A stretch of DNA of 49,089 nt, from the NCBI GenBank assembly GCA_003213355.1, contig QCND01000002.1, positions 1 through 49,089 of the forward strand, in the 5' to 3' direction. The notes under the pieces are model-generated. The model was not told the origin of the DNA. It did no database searches and worked only from the letters and a program-made list of their open reading frames with translations. This document shows positions 10,657-20,245 of the stretch, in pieces. The number at the start of each line of letters is the position of its first letter. Position 1 is the stretch's first letter. The stretch comes from Prochlorococcus sp. AG-424-E20 (GTDB lineage Bacteria; Cyanobacteriota; Cyanobacteriia; PCC-6307; Cyanobiaceae). Position numbers and translations under genes: made by a program.

Positions 10657-10747
10657 CTTCGAAGTATAACTTCAAAATGTTTTTATTAGATTCACTTTTA
10701 AAGTGAATTCATCTATTTATAAACTTACTACTTAATCAGATACTTGC

Positions 10748-11161
10748 ATGCCTTTGATGAAAATAAACTTTGTAATTGCTTCTAAAAACCCTAAAGAATT
10801 GTCAGGATTTTATGCCAAGATCAACTCTGACAAGGTGAATAAAGGTTTTAATGCAACTCATTATTTTATTTCATTAAGTAATCGATCCAAAATACATTTT
10901 TATAGACCTAATAAAAATCACGAATGGCAAAGGAAAGGAAACTCAACCTCATTGTGTTTTCAACGTGAGCCTTGCGAAGATCCATCAAAAATCATAGAGA
11001 GCTGGAAATCTGAGATATTGACAATAGGAGGTAGTGCAATGGGAATTCCAAATTTGGCAAAGTTTGGATGTGAGCAATGGATGCTTGACCCAGAAGGTAA
11101 TCAATTTTTAATTTTGGTGCCCTATCTTTTAAAAGGATCAGATAAGGAAGCTTTAATGTGA
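10748..11161 (+). CDS. glyoxalase/VOC-like domain protein
   Basis: INFVIASKNPKELSGFYAKI... CEQWMLDPEGNQFLILVP. Confidence 0.72.
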   Translation: MPLMKINFVIASKNPKELSGFYAKINSDKVNKGFNATHYFISLSNRSKIHFYRPNKNHEWQRKGNSTSLCFQREPCEDPSKIIESWKSEILTIGGSAMGIPNLAKFGCEQWMLDPEGNQFLILVPYLLKGSDKEALM

Positions 11162-11721
11162 CCAAAAACAACTCTTCTGATAAAAACGTTTCTAAAGTTT
11201 CTTATTTAAACAACTCCATAAGCAAAATCGTTGTATCTAGGGGGAACCCTTTTGCTAAGTTAATGATTATTGGAGAAGCTCCAGGAGCAAAGGAGGAGGA
11301 GATAGGAGAGCCTTTTGTAGGAAGGTCTGGAAAATTACTTGATAAATTGCTTCAAAATGCTGGGATTGATATTAACCAGGATGTTTATTTTTGCAACGTG
11401 GTCAAATGTAGACCGCCCCAAAATAGACGCCCAACAAAGATTGAAATACATGAAAATCTTCCCTGGTTGTATCAACAAATAAAACTTGTAAACCCTAGAG
11501 TAATAGTTCTAGTTGGAGCAACAGCATTAGATGCCATTTTGAAAGTTAAGTCTCGTATTAGCATCCTCAGGGGTGAATGGATTGATTGGGAGGGCAAACT
11601 TGTAATGCCTGTCTTCCATCCATCTTATTTACTTAGGAATCCATCTAAAGAGGAAGGAAAACCAATGAGTCTGACTAAATCTGATTTTTTAAAAATTAAG
11701 GAAAAAATTGATTTTTTATAA
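11158..11721 (+). CDS. uracil-DNA glycosylase family 4/5-like protein
   Basis: IIGEAPGAKEEEIGEPFVGRSGKLLD, NVVKCRPPQNR, PVFHPSYLLRNPS; GTG start overlapping the upstream stop. Confidence 0.87.
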   Translation: MTKNNSSDKNVSKVSYLNNSISKIVVSRGNPFAKLMIIGEAPGAKEEEIGEPFVGRSGKLLDKLLQNAGIDINQDVYFCNVVKCRPPQNRRPTKIEIHENLPWLYQQIKLVNPRVIVLVGATALDAILKVKSRISILRGEWIDWEGKLVMPVFHPSYLLRNPSKEEGKPMSLTKSDFLKIKEKIDFL

Positions 11722-11773
11722 TAGCCCTTGAATATGTCATTCTTATTTATTAAAGAGGCTCAATTGTTAACCC

Positions 11774-12997
11774 ATGATTGCGACCCTGGAAAAGAATATG
11801 GAAGGAAATAATCTCTCTCAGCGATATAGCACCAGAATTATTCGTAGAGATACTAGACCAGTAATGGTCGGTGATATTGGCATCGGTGGAGATAATCCAG
11901 TGCGTGTTCAATCAATGATTAATGAAGACACGATGGATATCGAGGGCTCAACGGCCGCAATAAGGAGATTACATGAAGTTGGATGTGAGATTGTCAGATT
12001 AACCGTTCCAACTCTTGCAAGTGCAAAAGCTGTGGGGGAAATAAAGAAACTTTTAGCTAGCACTTATCAACCAGTTCCTTTAGTAGCGGATGTTCACCAT
12101 AATGGAATGAAAATAGCTTTAGAAGTAGCTAAGCATGTAGATAAAGTTCGTATCAACCCTGGATTATTCGTTTTTGAAAAACCTGATCCTAATAGAACTG
12201 AATTTACTAAAGATGAAATTGATGTAATTAAAGAGAAGATTATACAAAAATTCCAACCAATTGTTAATACTCTTAAAGAGCAAAATAAGGCCCTCAGAAT
12301 AGGCGTTAACCATGGCTCTTTGTCTGAAAGAATGTTATTTGCTTATGGAGATACTCCATTTGGAATGGTTGAATCAGCTATGGAATTTATTCGAATATGT
12401 CATTCATTAGATTTTCATAATATTGTAATTTCGATGAAGGCTTCTCGAGCTCCCGTGATGCTTGCAGCTTATAGAATGATGGCTGACACTATGGATAAAG
12501 AGGGGTTTAATTATCCTCTGCATTTGGGTGTAACGGAAGCGGGAGATGGGGATTATGGAAGAATTAAAAGTACGGTAGGGATAGGAACATTATTATCAGA
12601 AGGTATTGGAGATACCATAAGAGTTTCTTTAACAGAGGCGCCTGAAAAGGAAATACCAGTTGCATATTCAATTTTACAAGCGGTTGGCTTGAGAAAAACT
12701 ATGGTTGAATATATTAGTTGTCCTAGTTGTGGTAGAACATTATTTAATTTAGAGGAAGTTGTAGCAAGAGTTAGAGACGCTACTCAACATTTAACGGGTT
12801 TGGATATTGCTGTAATGGGTTGCATAGTTAATGGGCCTGGAGAGATGGCAGATGCTGATTATGGTTATGTAGGAAAAGGTGTTGGAACCATTGCTCTTTA
12901 TAGGAATAGAGATGAAATCAAGAGGGTACCTGAGGATGAAGGTGTTCAGGCATTGGTTGACTTAATTAAAGAGGATGGAAAATGGGTAGATCCTTAA
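11774..12997 (+). CDS. ispG: 4-hydroxy-3-methylbut-2-enyl diphosphate synthase
   Basis: GcpE family throughout: [56 protein letters not shown]. Confidence 0.97.
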   Translation: MIATLEKNMEGNNLSQRYSTRIIRRDTRPVMVGDIGIGGDNPVRVQSMINEDTMDIEGSTAAIRRLHEVGCEIVRLTVPTLASAKAVGEIKKLLASTYQPVPLVADVHHNGMKIALEVAKHVDKVRINPGLFVFEKPDPNRTEFTKDEIDVIKEKIIQKFQPIVNTLKEQNKALRIGVNHGSLSERMLFAYGDTPFGMVESAMEFIRICHSLDFHNIVISMKASRAPVMLAAYRMMADTMDKEGFNYPLHLGVTEAGDGDYGRIKSTVGIGTLLSEGIGDTIRVSLTEAPEKEIPVAYSILQAVGLRKTMVEYISCPSCGRTLFNLEEVVARVRDATQHLTGLDIAVMGCIVNGPGEMADADYGYVGKGVGTIALYRNRDEIKRVPEDEGVQALVDLIKEDGKWVDP

Positions 12998-13050
12998 AAA
13001 TAGAATATATCTTTTTATTGTTTTAGTATTAGAAAAATTATTTGATAATT

Positions 13051-14355
13051 ATGTTGAAGAGATTTTTAAAAATATGTTTAGTTATAGCTATTTGCCCTTC
13101 ACCTTCTTTCTCTTTCCAGGCTAATTCCTCTACTTTGATTACTAACAATCCAAAGGAGATTATTGATCAGGTATGGCAAATTATATATCGCGACTTTTTG
13201 GACTATTCAGGGAAATATAAGGCAGAAGATTGGATTAAATTAAGAAAGGAAATATTATCAACCAAATATTTTGATAATGACGAAGCATACATTGCAATTA
13301 AAGACATGTTGACAGAATTAGATGATCCTTATACCAGATTTCTAGACCCTAAAGAATTCAATGAAATGAGAATAGATACAACGGGTGAATTGATGGGAGT
13401 AGGTATTCAAATTTCTCTAGATGAAGTTACTAATCAAATTGTTGTTGTATCACCAATAGAGGGAACTCCGGCCTTTCTAGCAGGAATCAAACCAAAGGAT
13501 ATAATTGTATCTATAGATGGTAAGCCTGTCGAAGGCTTGAGTATAGATAGTACCGTTAAACTTATTCGAGGTAAAAAAGGAACGAAGGTTGATCTAGGTA
13601 TTATTAGAGATGATGAGTTATTAAAAGTCTCGCTAATACGAGATAGAATTGAAATTAATGTAGTTGATAGTCGAATAAACAATACAGGTTCAGGTGCGAA
13701 GATTGGTTATCTAAGGTTAAAACAATTCAATGCAAAATCTCCGAAAGAAATGAGTCTATCGATTAATAAATTAGAAAAACAACAACCTTTTGGTTATGTA
13801 TTAGACCTTAGAAGTAATCCTGGTGGTTTGCTTGAAGCAAGCATTGAAATAGCTAGACAATGGATAAATACTGGAATTATTGTTAGTACTAAAACTAAAG
13901 ACGGTATTACTGATATTAGAAAGGCAAAAAGTAGAGCCTTAACTAACAGACCAGTTGTAGTTTTAATAGATGAAGGATCTGCGAGTGCTAGCGAGATTCT
14001 CTCTGGAGCAATTAAAGATAATAAAAGAGGAGTATTGGTTGGGAAAAAGACTTTTGGGAAAGGACTAGTTCAGTCTGTCAGATCTCTTTCTGATGGCTCA
14101 GGCTTAACAGTTACGGTAGCTAAATATTTAACACCAAGTGGTAAAGATATTAATAAAAATGGAATAGAGCCAGATATTAGAGCAGATCTTTTGTTAAATG
14201 ATAAAAATAAATTAACAAATTCTGATCTAGGAACCTTAAAAGATAGTCAATATGTTGCAGCTGAAAATATTTTACTTAGAAAGTTTAGAGTTGAAGTTAA
14301 TAAAAATTCTTATAACCCCTTGAAATCAAACTTGGGCTATGCCCTAAAAAAGTAG
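13051..14355 (+). CDS. ctpA: carboxyl-terminal processing protease (S41 family)
   Basis: Signal-like N-terminus, PDZ domain, DLRSNPGGLLEASIEIA, DEGSASASEILSGA, GKKTFGKGLVQ. Confidence 0.93.
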   Translation: MLKRFLKICLVIAICPSPSFSFQANSSTLITNNPKEIIDQVWQIIYRDFLDYSGKYKAEDWIKLRKEILSTKYFDNDEAYIAIKDMLTELDDPYTRFLDPKEFNEMRIDTTGELMGVGIQISLDEVTNQIVVVSPIEGTPAFLAGIKPKDIIVSIDGKPVEGLSIDSTVKLIRGKKGTKVDLGIIRDDELLKVSLIRDRIEINVVDSRINNTGSGAKIGYLRLKQFNAKSPKEMSLSINKLEKQQPFGYVLDLRSNPGGLLEASIEIARQWINTGIIVSTKTKDGITDIRKAKSRALTNRPVVVLIDEGSASASEILSGAIKDNKRGVLVGKKTFGKGLVQSVRSLSDGSGLTVTVAKYLTPSGKDINKNGIEPDIRADLLLNDKNKLTNSDLGTLKDSQYVAAENILLRKFRVEVNKNSYNPLKSNLGYALKK

Positions 14356-14922
14356 TTAAAACTTGTCAATTCTCCTATATCCATACCAGTCAGGAACAAT
14401 TTTTTCGCTTCTTTCTTGAGCGTCTGGAATGAGATTTATTTCCCAGTTCTTTATTTTTATAGGATGCAAGTCGTCAACCTGTTCAAAATAATTTATACCT
14501 GAGTAGTCATCATTATGTTTGTTTTTTAAAGTTGTTTCCCAATTTTTTTTAGCTTTTTGCTTTGCCTCAATAGCTTTTTTTGCGACAACTAGTTTGAATT
14601 CATGCTCTTCATACATCTTTTTAGGATTGTACCCACCTAAATTAACAAACCAAAGTTTTGAGGCTTCTATTTTTGGACTAATTAAATTATCTTTATTCGG
14701 TTTGGAAATGACTATTTCGTATCCATCTACATATTTAATACACTTATAACTATCAATATGGAGCCCGCTTTTCTTCCCTAACCATTGTTTCCTAAGCTCA
14801 GGGAATGTATCCTCTATTGTTTTACCTAAAACCCATCTTACATCGTGTATTTCTATATTACTTTTTAAACTTCTTCCCCCTAAAACAACAATAAAAAGAG
14901 ATAAATTCACACTTGAAATCAA
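14356..14922 (-). CDS. DUF1543-like protein
   Basis: LFIVVLGGRSLKSNIEIHDVRWVLGKTIEDTFPELRKQWLGK. Confidence 0.7.
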   Translation of the reverse strand: MISSVNLSLFIVVLGGRSLKSNIEIHDVRWVLGKTIEDTFPELRKQWLGKKSGLHIDSYKCIKYVDGYEIVISKPNKDNLISPKIEASKLWFVNLGGYNPKKMYEEHEFKLVVAKKAIEAKQKAKKNWETTLKNKHNDDYSGINYFEQVDDLHPIKIKNWEINLIPDAQERSEKIVPDWYGYRRIDKF

Positions 14923-15905
14923 TTACTCATATCAAGCATTTTTTTCAATGGATTATAGGCCATTGATCTAATTTGTTCGTCCATTTGCAACTCTTGATTC
15001 ATTTCTTTTAGGCAATTTAACACTTTTTCTAAGGTATTCATTCTCATGTATGGGCATTCATTGCAACTACAACCATCTAGTCCAGGCACTTCTATATATG
15101 TCTTTAAAGGGTCTTTTAATCTCATTTGATGAATTATTCCTGGCTCAGTTAGCACGATAAATTTATCTTTATTACTATTTTGAGAATAATTCAGCAATTT
15201 GCTTGTTGAGCCAATGAAATCTGCTAAATCTAAAAGATTCTCTTGACATTCAGGATGGGCAAGAACTACAGCGGTTGGATTTTTGATTTTTAATTTTATA
15301 AGCGATTCTTCATTAAAAGTTTCATGAACAAGACATCTGCCTGGCCACAAGGTTAGTTTTCTGCCACTTTGACGTTCAACCCATCTGCCAAGATTCTTAT
15401 CTGGTGCAAATAAAATAGGTAAATCTTTGGGTAATTTGTTTACCAGATCAACTGCGTTACTACTAGTACAAATTAGGTCACTTTTTGCCTTGACCGCTGC
15501 ACTGCAATTTATATAGCTAATGGCAAAATGATCAGGATGCTTGTCTAAGAATTTTTGGAAGTCATCAGGCTGGCAATCATCTGCGAGAGTGCATCCAGCA
15601 TCAAAATCAGGAAGAAGAACAGTCTTATTTGGACTCAAGATCTTTGCTGTCTCAGCCATGAAATGAACGCCACAAAAAACAATGACGTCTGCATTTGTTT
15701 CAGAAGCTTTTCTGGATAATTCAAGTGAATCTCCAATAAAATCTGCAATATCCTGAATGGCAGGCTCTTGATAGTAATGAGCAAGAATTATAGCGTTTCT
15801 TTTTTTACGCAAAAAATTGATCTCATCAATGAGATTTTTGCTTTTATTTGAGACTGATATATCAGTCTTGTAATAGGAAACAGTAGTAATTAGTTTCCAA
15901 GTCAA
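14919..15905 (-). CDS. nadA: quinolinate synthase A (likely TTG start)
   Basis: AIILAHYYQEPAIQDIADFIGDSLELSRKA, FCGVHFMAETAKILSP, CSCNECPYMRMN. Confidence 0.96.
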   Translation of the reverse strand: MTWKLITTVSYYKTDISVSNKSKNLIDEINFLRKKRNAIILAHYYQEPAIQDIADFIGDSLELSRKASETNADVIVFCGVHFMAETAKILSPNKTVLLPDFDAGCTLADDCQPDDFQKFLDKHPDHFAISYINCSAAVKAKSDLICTSSNAVDLVNKLPKDLPILFAPDKNLGRWVERQSGRKLTLWPGRCLVHETFNEESLIKLKIKNPTAVVLAHPECQENLLDLADFIGSTSKLLNYSQNSNKDKFIVLTEPGIIHQMRLKDPLKTYIEVPGLDGCSCNECPYMRMNTLEKVLNCLKEMNQELQMDEQIRSMAYNPLKKMLDMSN

Positions 15906-16795
15906 TGTGTTGGGGCAGTATAGAGGGTAATTTCCAAAAAAATCTGACAGATATCCGAATTGCTATCGCTGGGGATTTACATGGCTCATGGAGTCAGGAT
16001 GATCTGGATCTGCTTTTGGAACTGAATCCTGATGGTGTTTTATTTGTTGGTGACTTGTCCGACGGTGATTTAAGAATTGTTCGGGGAATAAATAAAATTT
16101 CTATACCCACTTCAGTAATACTGGGAAATCATGATAGAGGTAGAGACGGATCTGGCAATGTTTTAAAAGCCCAGTTGGATTTGTTAGGCGAAAAGAATTG
16201 TTCATGGAATTTATCGAAATGGGGATTAAATGAACTTTCTGTCGTTGGAGCTAGACCTTGCAGTGGTGGGGGAGGGTTTTTCTTAACACCAGAAGTTAAG
16301 TCTGTATTTGGGGAGGTCAGCCTTGATGAGTCTGTCTTTAGGATTGTTTCTGCCGCCAAGTCTGCACCATTAGATTTTCCTCTATTACTACTTGCTCATT
16401 CGGGACCAGTTGGTCTTGGATCAGAAGCTTCTAGCCTTTGTGGCAGAGATTGGAAATTACCATCAATGGATTGGGGGGATAAAGATCTTGGTATAGCAAT
16501 TGATCAAATTCGTAAATTTAGGGTTCCAGAGTTAGTCGTTTTTGGTCATACTCATCATCAATTAAGAATTGGGGGGAATCGAACTAGAAAAACTTTTGCT
16601 CAAGATCTATGGGGAACTTCATATTTAAATGCAGCCTGTGTTCCAAGAAGAGGTATTGATTCTGCAGGTGAGAATTTGTGTCATTTTTCTTGGGTTGAGT
16701 TTTCTAAGAACAAGCTCGTTCATGTATCCCACAGATGGTTTAGAAATGATGCATCAATTGCATATAAAGAGATATTGTTAAACCAAGAAAACTAG
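15905..16795 (+). CDS. metallophosphoesterase, cyanobacterial/plastid TIGR04168-like
   Basis: IAIAGDLHGSW, VLFVGDLSDGD, ILGNHDRG, VVFGHTHHQL. Confidence 0.87.
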   Translation: MCWGSIEGNFQKNLTDIRIAIAGDLHGSWSQDDLDLLLELNPDGVLFVGDLSDGDLRIVRGINKISIPTSVILGNHDRGRDGSGNVLKAQLDLLGEKNCSWNLSKWGLNELSVVGARPCSGGGGFFLTPEVKSVFGEVSLDESVFRIVSAAKSAPLDFPLLLLAHSGPVGLGSEASSLCGRDWKLPSMDWGDKDLGIAIDQIRKFRVPELVVFGHTHHQLRIGGNRTRKTFAQDLWGTSYLNAACVPRRGIDSAGENLCHFSWVEFSKNKLVHVSHRWFRNDASIAYKEILLNQEN

Positions 16796-16833
16796 TCTTC
16801 ACTGTGTGTTTTTTTCTTGATACCCAATTGACT

Positions 16834-17637
16834 TTAACTTGGCTTATTTAAATCAGGATCCTTAAATTTTCTTTCAGCAATCAAATATGCACCAATTGCA
16901 GCGCCTATAAATCCCAAAATATTTCTCATTAAAGGCAAAATGTCATTAGTTCTAGTTACCACAGGAGCAATGCCGAAAATGCCAAATAGCATTATCCAAA
17001 GAGGAGAAAGGAGCAAAAGCCATCCTATTGAAAATGATTCATTTTCTTTTCTGGGCGAAGCTGCGAAACCTGCAATAATGCCTCCCAACAAAGAGGTCAA
17101 TAAAGTCCATTGCCATTGTTCCTGGGGTAAGCCGGGTACAACTTCACAGCCACCTCGGTCTAAGCAGGTCTCCACCGCTTGTATTGAAGCTAAGATTGCG
17201 CCATCCTCTCCATTGTCTCTTACATAAAATTGGTTGCCAAACCTAGTTTGTAATTCCACCCAAAATATTCTGGGCATGAGTGCAAAGTATGCATCTCCAA
17301 CATTAAAACTTAATAAATTCCCTCCTCTTGGATCAGCAATTATAAGTAAACTTGTTTCATCAAGATCCCAATAGTCCTTGACTGCTAAACCAGGGGTCTT
17401 TTCATATTGAGACAAAACCCTTATTTTCCACCCTGCTTCTTGTTCGTAAGAATTTAGTGAGTTCTCCAAGTCTAATCTTTGTTTCTCACTAAGAGTTCTT
17501 GCTAGATCGATTATGGGTGTTTGTTCTTTTGGTAATAGCTCAGGATTATCGTAAGCAAATGCCCTCGCGCCCATTGAAAACATAATTACTAATCCTAGGC
17601 AAAAAATTATGGCTCTTTTAAATGATTTCTTCAGCAT
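16834..17637 (-). CDS. psb32: TPM-domain photosystem II repair protein (Psb32/TLP18.3-like)
   Basis: Signal peptide, IIDLARTLSEKQRLDLENSLNSYEQEAGWKIRVLSQ TPM domain, C-terminal TM segments. Confidence 0.75.
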   Translation of the reverse strand: MLKKSFKRAIIFCLGLVIMFSMGARAFAYDNPELLPKEQTPIIDLARTLSEKQRLDLENSLNSYEQEAGWKIRVLSQYEKTPGLAVKDYWDLDETSLLIIADPRGGNLLSFNVGDAYFALMPRIFWVELQTRFGNQFYVRDNGEDGAILASIQAVETCLDRGGCEVVPGLPQEQWQWTLLTSLLGGIIAGFAASPRKENESFSIGWLLLLSPLWIMLFGIFGIAPVVTRTNDILPLMRNILGFIGAAIGAYLIAERKFKDPDLNKPS

Positions 17638-17669
17638 TTGCTTAATTTTCTCTAAAGCTATTCTCCATC

Positions 17670-18872
17670 ATGATTGATCCGACCGCGAGATGTCCTCAAT
17701 GGTTAATTAATCGCATCGTTAATAGCGGCGGTTCAATTAGTTTCTACAAATATATGGATTTAGTTTTAAACGACCCAGAAAATGGATTTTATTCAACTGG
17801 AAAATTAAATATTGGTAAGGATGGAGACTTTTGTACTTCACCGTCTTTGAGTAATGATTTTGCACGTTTATTGGCTATTCAAGTTGTTGATTGGCTTCTT
17901 GATCTGGAAAAATCAGGAATTGATTCTGAATTGTTTTCTATTGTTGAGATTGGGCCAGGAGAAGGGACTTTATCAAGAGATTTGATAGTGGCCGTTGCTG
18001 AAATTTCACCTGCTTTAATCAGTAAAATTGAGCTTATTCTCGTTGAATTAAATGTAGGAATGAGAAGACGACAAGAAAAAGTAGTTAATAGTTTGGATGG
18101 GGTTAATTATCGCTGGAGCAACATTGAGGATCTCATCTTAAGCCCAGTAACTGGAGTAGTTATTGCCAATGAAGTTTTAGATGCATTCCCCGTAGAGAGA
18201 TTGGTTTTTAGCGATAATAAGGTTTTTAGGCAGGGAGTTTCTTTAAAAAAAACAAATAATGAATATTTTTTGGAATTTATTGATCTCAAACCTACTTCTG
18301 AGATTATTAAATTTTTGCAAGAATCTGATAGTCTTTTAAAGATTGAGTTTCCACCAAAGGATATCTGTGATAGATGGGTCACCGAATGGCATTGTGACCT
18401 GCCGAGTTGGTTTGGAAAATTGTCTAAGGTTTTAATCAATGGCTCATTATTAGTTGTCGACTATGCGATGGAATCGAAGCGCTACTACAACGCAATGAGA
18501 AAAGACGGTACTCTTTTTTCCTATAGAAATCATGTAGCAAGCCCTAATGTTTTAAAGGATGCTGGCCTGTGTGATTTAACAGCACATTTGTGTATCGAAT
18601 CAACCATTAATTATGCTCTGTTTAACGGGTGGAAGTTTCTGGGTGAAACTAGGCAGGGACAAGCTCTGTTGGCATTAGGACTTTCAAATTTTCTTTATTC
18701 TCTTCAAAATACTTGTAATAATGATCTCTCAGCCGCATTAAATCGCAGAGAGTCATTATTAAGGCTTGTTGATCCAATGGGACTGGGTGACTTTAGGTGG
18801 TTGGCTTTTCAGAAGGATAATTGTGATGATTTGATTTTAGGAAATCGTTTTCTTGAAGAGCCAATTAGCTAA
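17670..18872 (+). CDS. SAM-dependent methyltransferase, MidA/NDUFAF7 (DUF185) family
   Basis: MDLVLNDPENGFYSTG, DFCTSPSLSNDFARLLA, VEIGPGEGTLSRDL, IANEVLDAFPVERLVF. Confidence 0.9.
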   Translation: MIDPTARCPQWLINRIVNSGGSISFYKYMDLVLNDPENGFYSTGKLNIGKDGDFCTSPSLSNDFARLLAIQVVDWLLDLEKSGIDSELFSIVEIGPGEGTLSRDLIVAVAEISPALISKIELILVELNVGMRRRQEKVVNSLDGVNYRWSNIEDLILSPVTGVVIANEVLDAFPVERLVFSDNKVFRQGVSLKKTNNEYFLEFIDLKPTSEIIKFLQESDSLLKIEFPPKDICDRWVTEWHCDLPSWFGKLSKVLINGSLLVVDYAMESKRYYNAMRKDGTLFSYRNHVASPNVLKDAGLCDLTAHLCIESTINYALFNGWKFLGETRQGQALLALGLSNFLYSLQNTCNNDLSAALNRRESLLRLVDPMGLGDFRWLAFQKDNCDDLILGNRFLEEPIS

Positions 18873-19971
18873 TTTTGTGCAAGCATTCACGTATTTCTTT
18901 ATTAGAAATATTATTAAATAATTTCACATCACCAATTTTCAAGGGCATAACGAAGCTCACCTTGCCATTTTTAACTTTCTTGTCTCCTTGAAGTGAGCTT
19001 AGAACACTTTCTATCTCAAGCTTGGGCCAATTAGTGGGTAAACCTGCTTTCTCTATTAATCGTTTCTGCCTTGTTGCGTCAACCTCTCTCCATAGTCCCA
19101 TCTGAACCGCTAACTGACCAACTGCAACCATACCCATTGCTACTGCCTCACCATGAAGCCATTTCCCATAACCACAAAGATTTTCTATCACATGGCCAAA
19201 AGTATGACCATAATTTAAAAATGCTCTAACTCCACTTTCCTTCTCATCTTTTATAACAATTTCTGCTTTAGATTTTGCAGAACGCTTAATTATTTCTATT
19301 AGTAGTTGTTCTTTTATGTTTGAAAGATCAGAAATATTTCCTTGCCTTTCTAGAAGATCAAATAATGCTAAGTCTGATATAACTCCGTACTTTATTATTT
19401 CAGCCATACCTGCTTTGAACTCTCGTGATGGGAGAGTTGATAATGTTTTAGGGTCTATTAAGACCAATTTTGGTTGATGAAAAGCACCTATAAGATTTTT
19501 ACCTTTCGAATGATTTATGCCTGTTTTACCCCCAATAGAAGCATCAACCATGGCAAGTAATGTTGTTGGGATTTGAACTACATTAATTCCACGTAACCAT
19601 GTAGCAGCGGCAAAGCCAGTCATGTCTCCAATAACACCACCTCCAAGGGCAATCATTAATGATCCTCTCTCTAACCTCGCTTCATATGCCGCATTGTGGA
19701 TTAAATCTATAGAAGATTGAATTTTTTGATCTTCTCCAGCTTTTATTATTAAAAGCTTTGGTTTGAATTTACTTTTAATCAGACTTTTAATTATGCAATC
19801 ACTATAGTGCTTTGAGACTTCCTTGTTAGATACGACTAATACTTTTAGTCCTTTCCTAAAACCTATATTAAATAGCTCATCTCCTATGCTTTCAAGACTA
19901 CTTTTTCCAATAACTATTTCATATGGGTTGTTAGTTAGAGAGACTTTAATATGGTGGTTGTCTTTATTCAC
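18865..19971 (-). CDS. aroB: 3-dehydroquinate synthase
   Basis: ALGGGVIGDMTGFAAATWLRGI, QIPTTLLAMVDASIGGKTGIN, FLNYGHTFGHVIE. Confidence 0.97.
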   Translation of the reverse strand: MNKDNHHIKVSLTNNPYEIVIGKSSLESIGDELFNIGFRKGLKVLVVSNKEVSKHYSDCIIKSLIKSKFKPKLLIIKAGEDQKIQSSIDLIHNAAYEARLERGSLMIALGGGVIGDMTGFAAATWLRGINVVQIPTTLLAMVDASIGGKTGINHSKGKNLIGAFHQPKLVLIDPKTLSTLPSREFKAGMAEIIKYGVISDLALFDLLERQGNISDLSNIKEQLLIEIIKRSAKSKAEIVIKDEKESGVRAFLNYGHTFGHVIENLCGYGKWLHGEAVAMGMVAVGQLAVQMGLWREVDATRQKRLIEKAGLPTNWPKLEIESVLSSLQGDKKVKNGKVSFVMPLKIGDVKLFNNISNKEIRECLHKIS

Positions 19972-20245
19972 AGTTGTGAGGGTATAAAATTTTTGATGGT
20001 TTATTATGTTAAATCATCAAAATATAGAAGTAATTATATTGTTGATGAACACATTTTATAAGCAAATGATATGTATTCATATACGTTCAGTATTTATTCT
20101 GGGATCACATGGTGGAATATTCTTTAAGTTGTGAATTAAGGATGTTTTTATTAAAATCATACTTCATCCATTATTTTATTTGATTGTTCGCGATTATCTT
20201 ATTTGCTTGCTAGTGCAAAGCTCTAAAAATGAGGTCTTTAACTAA

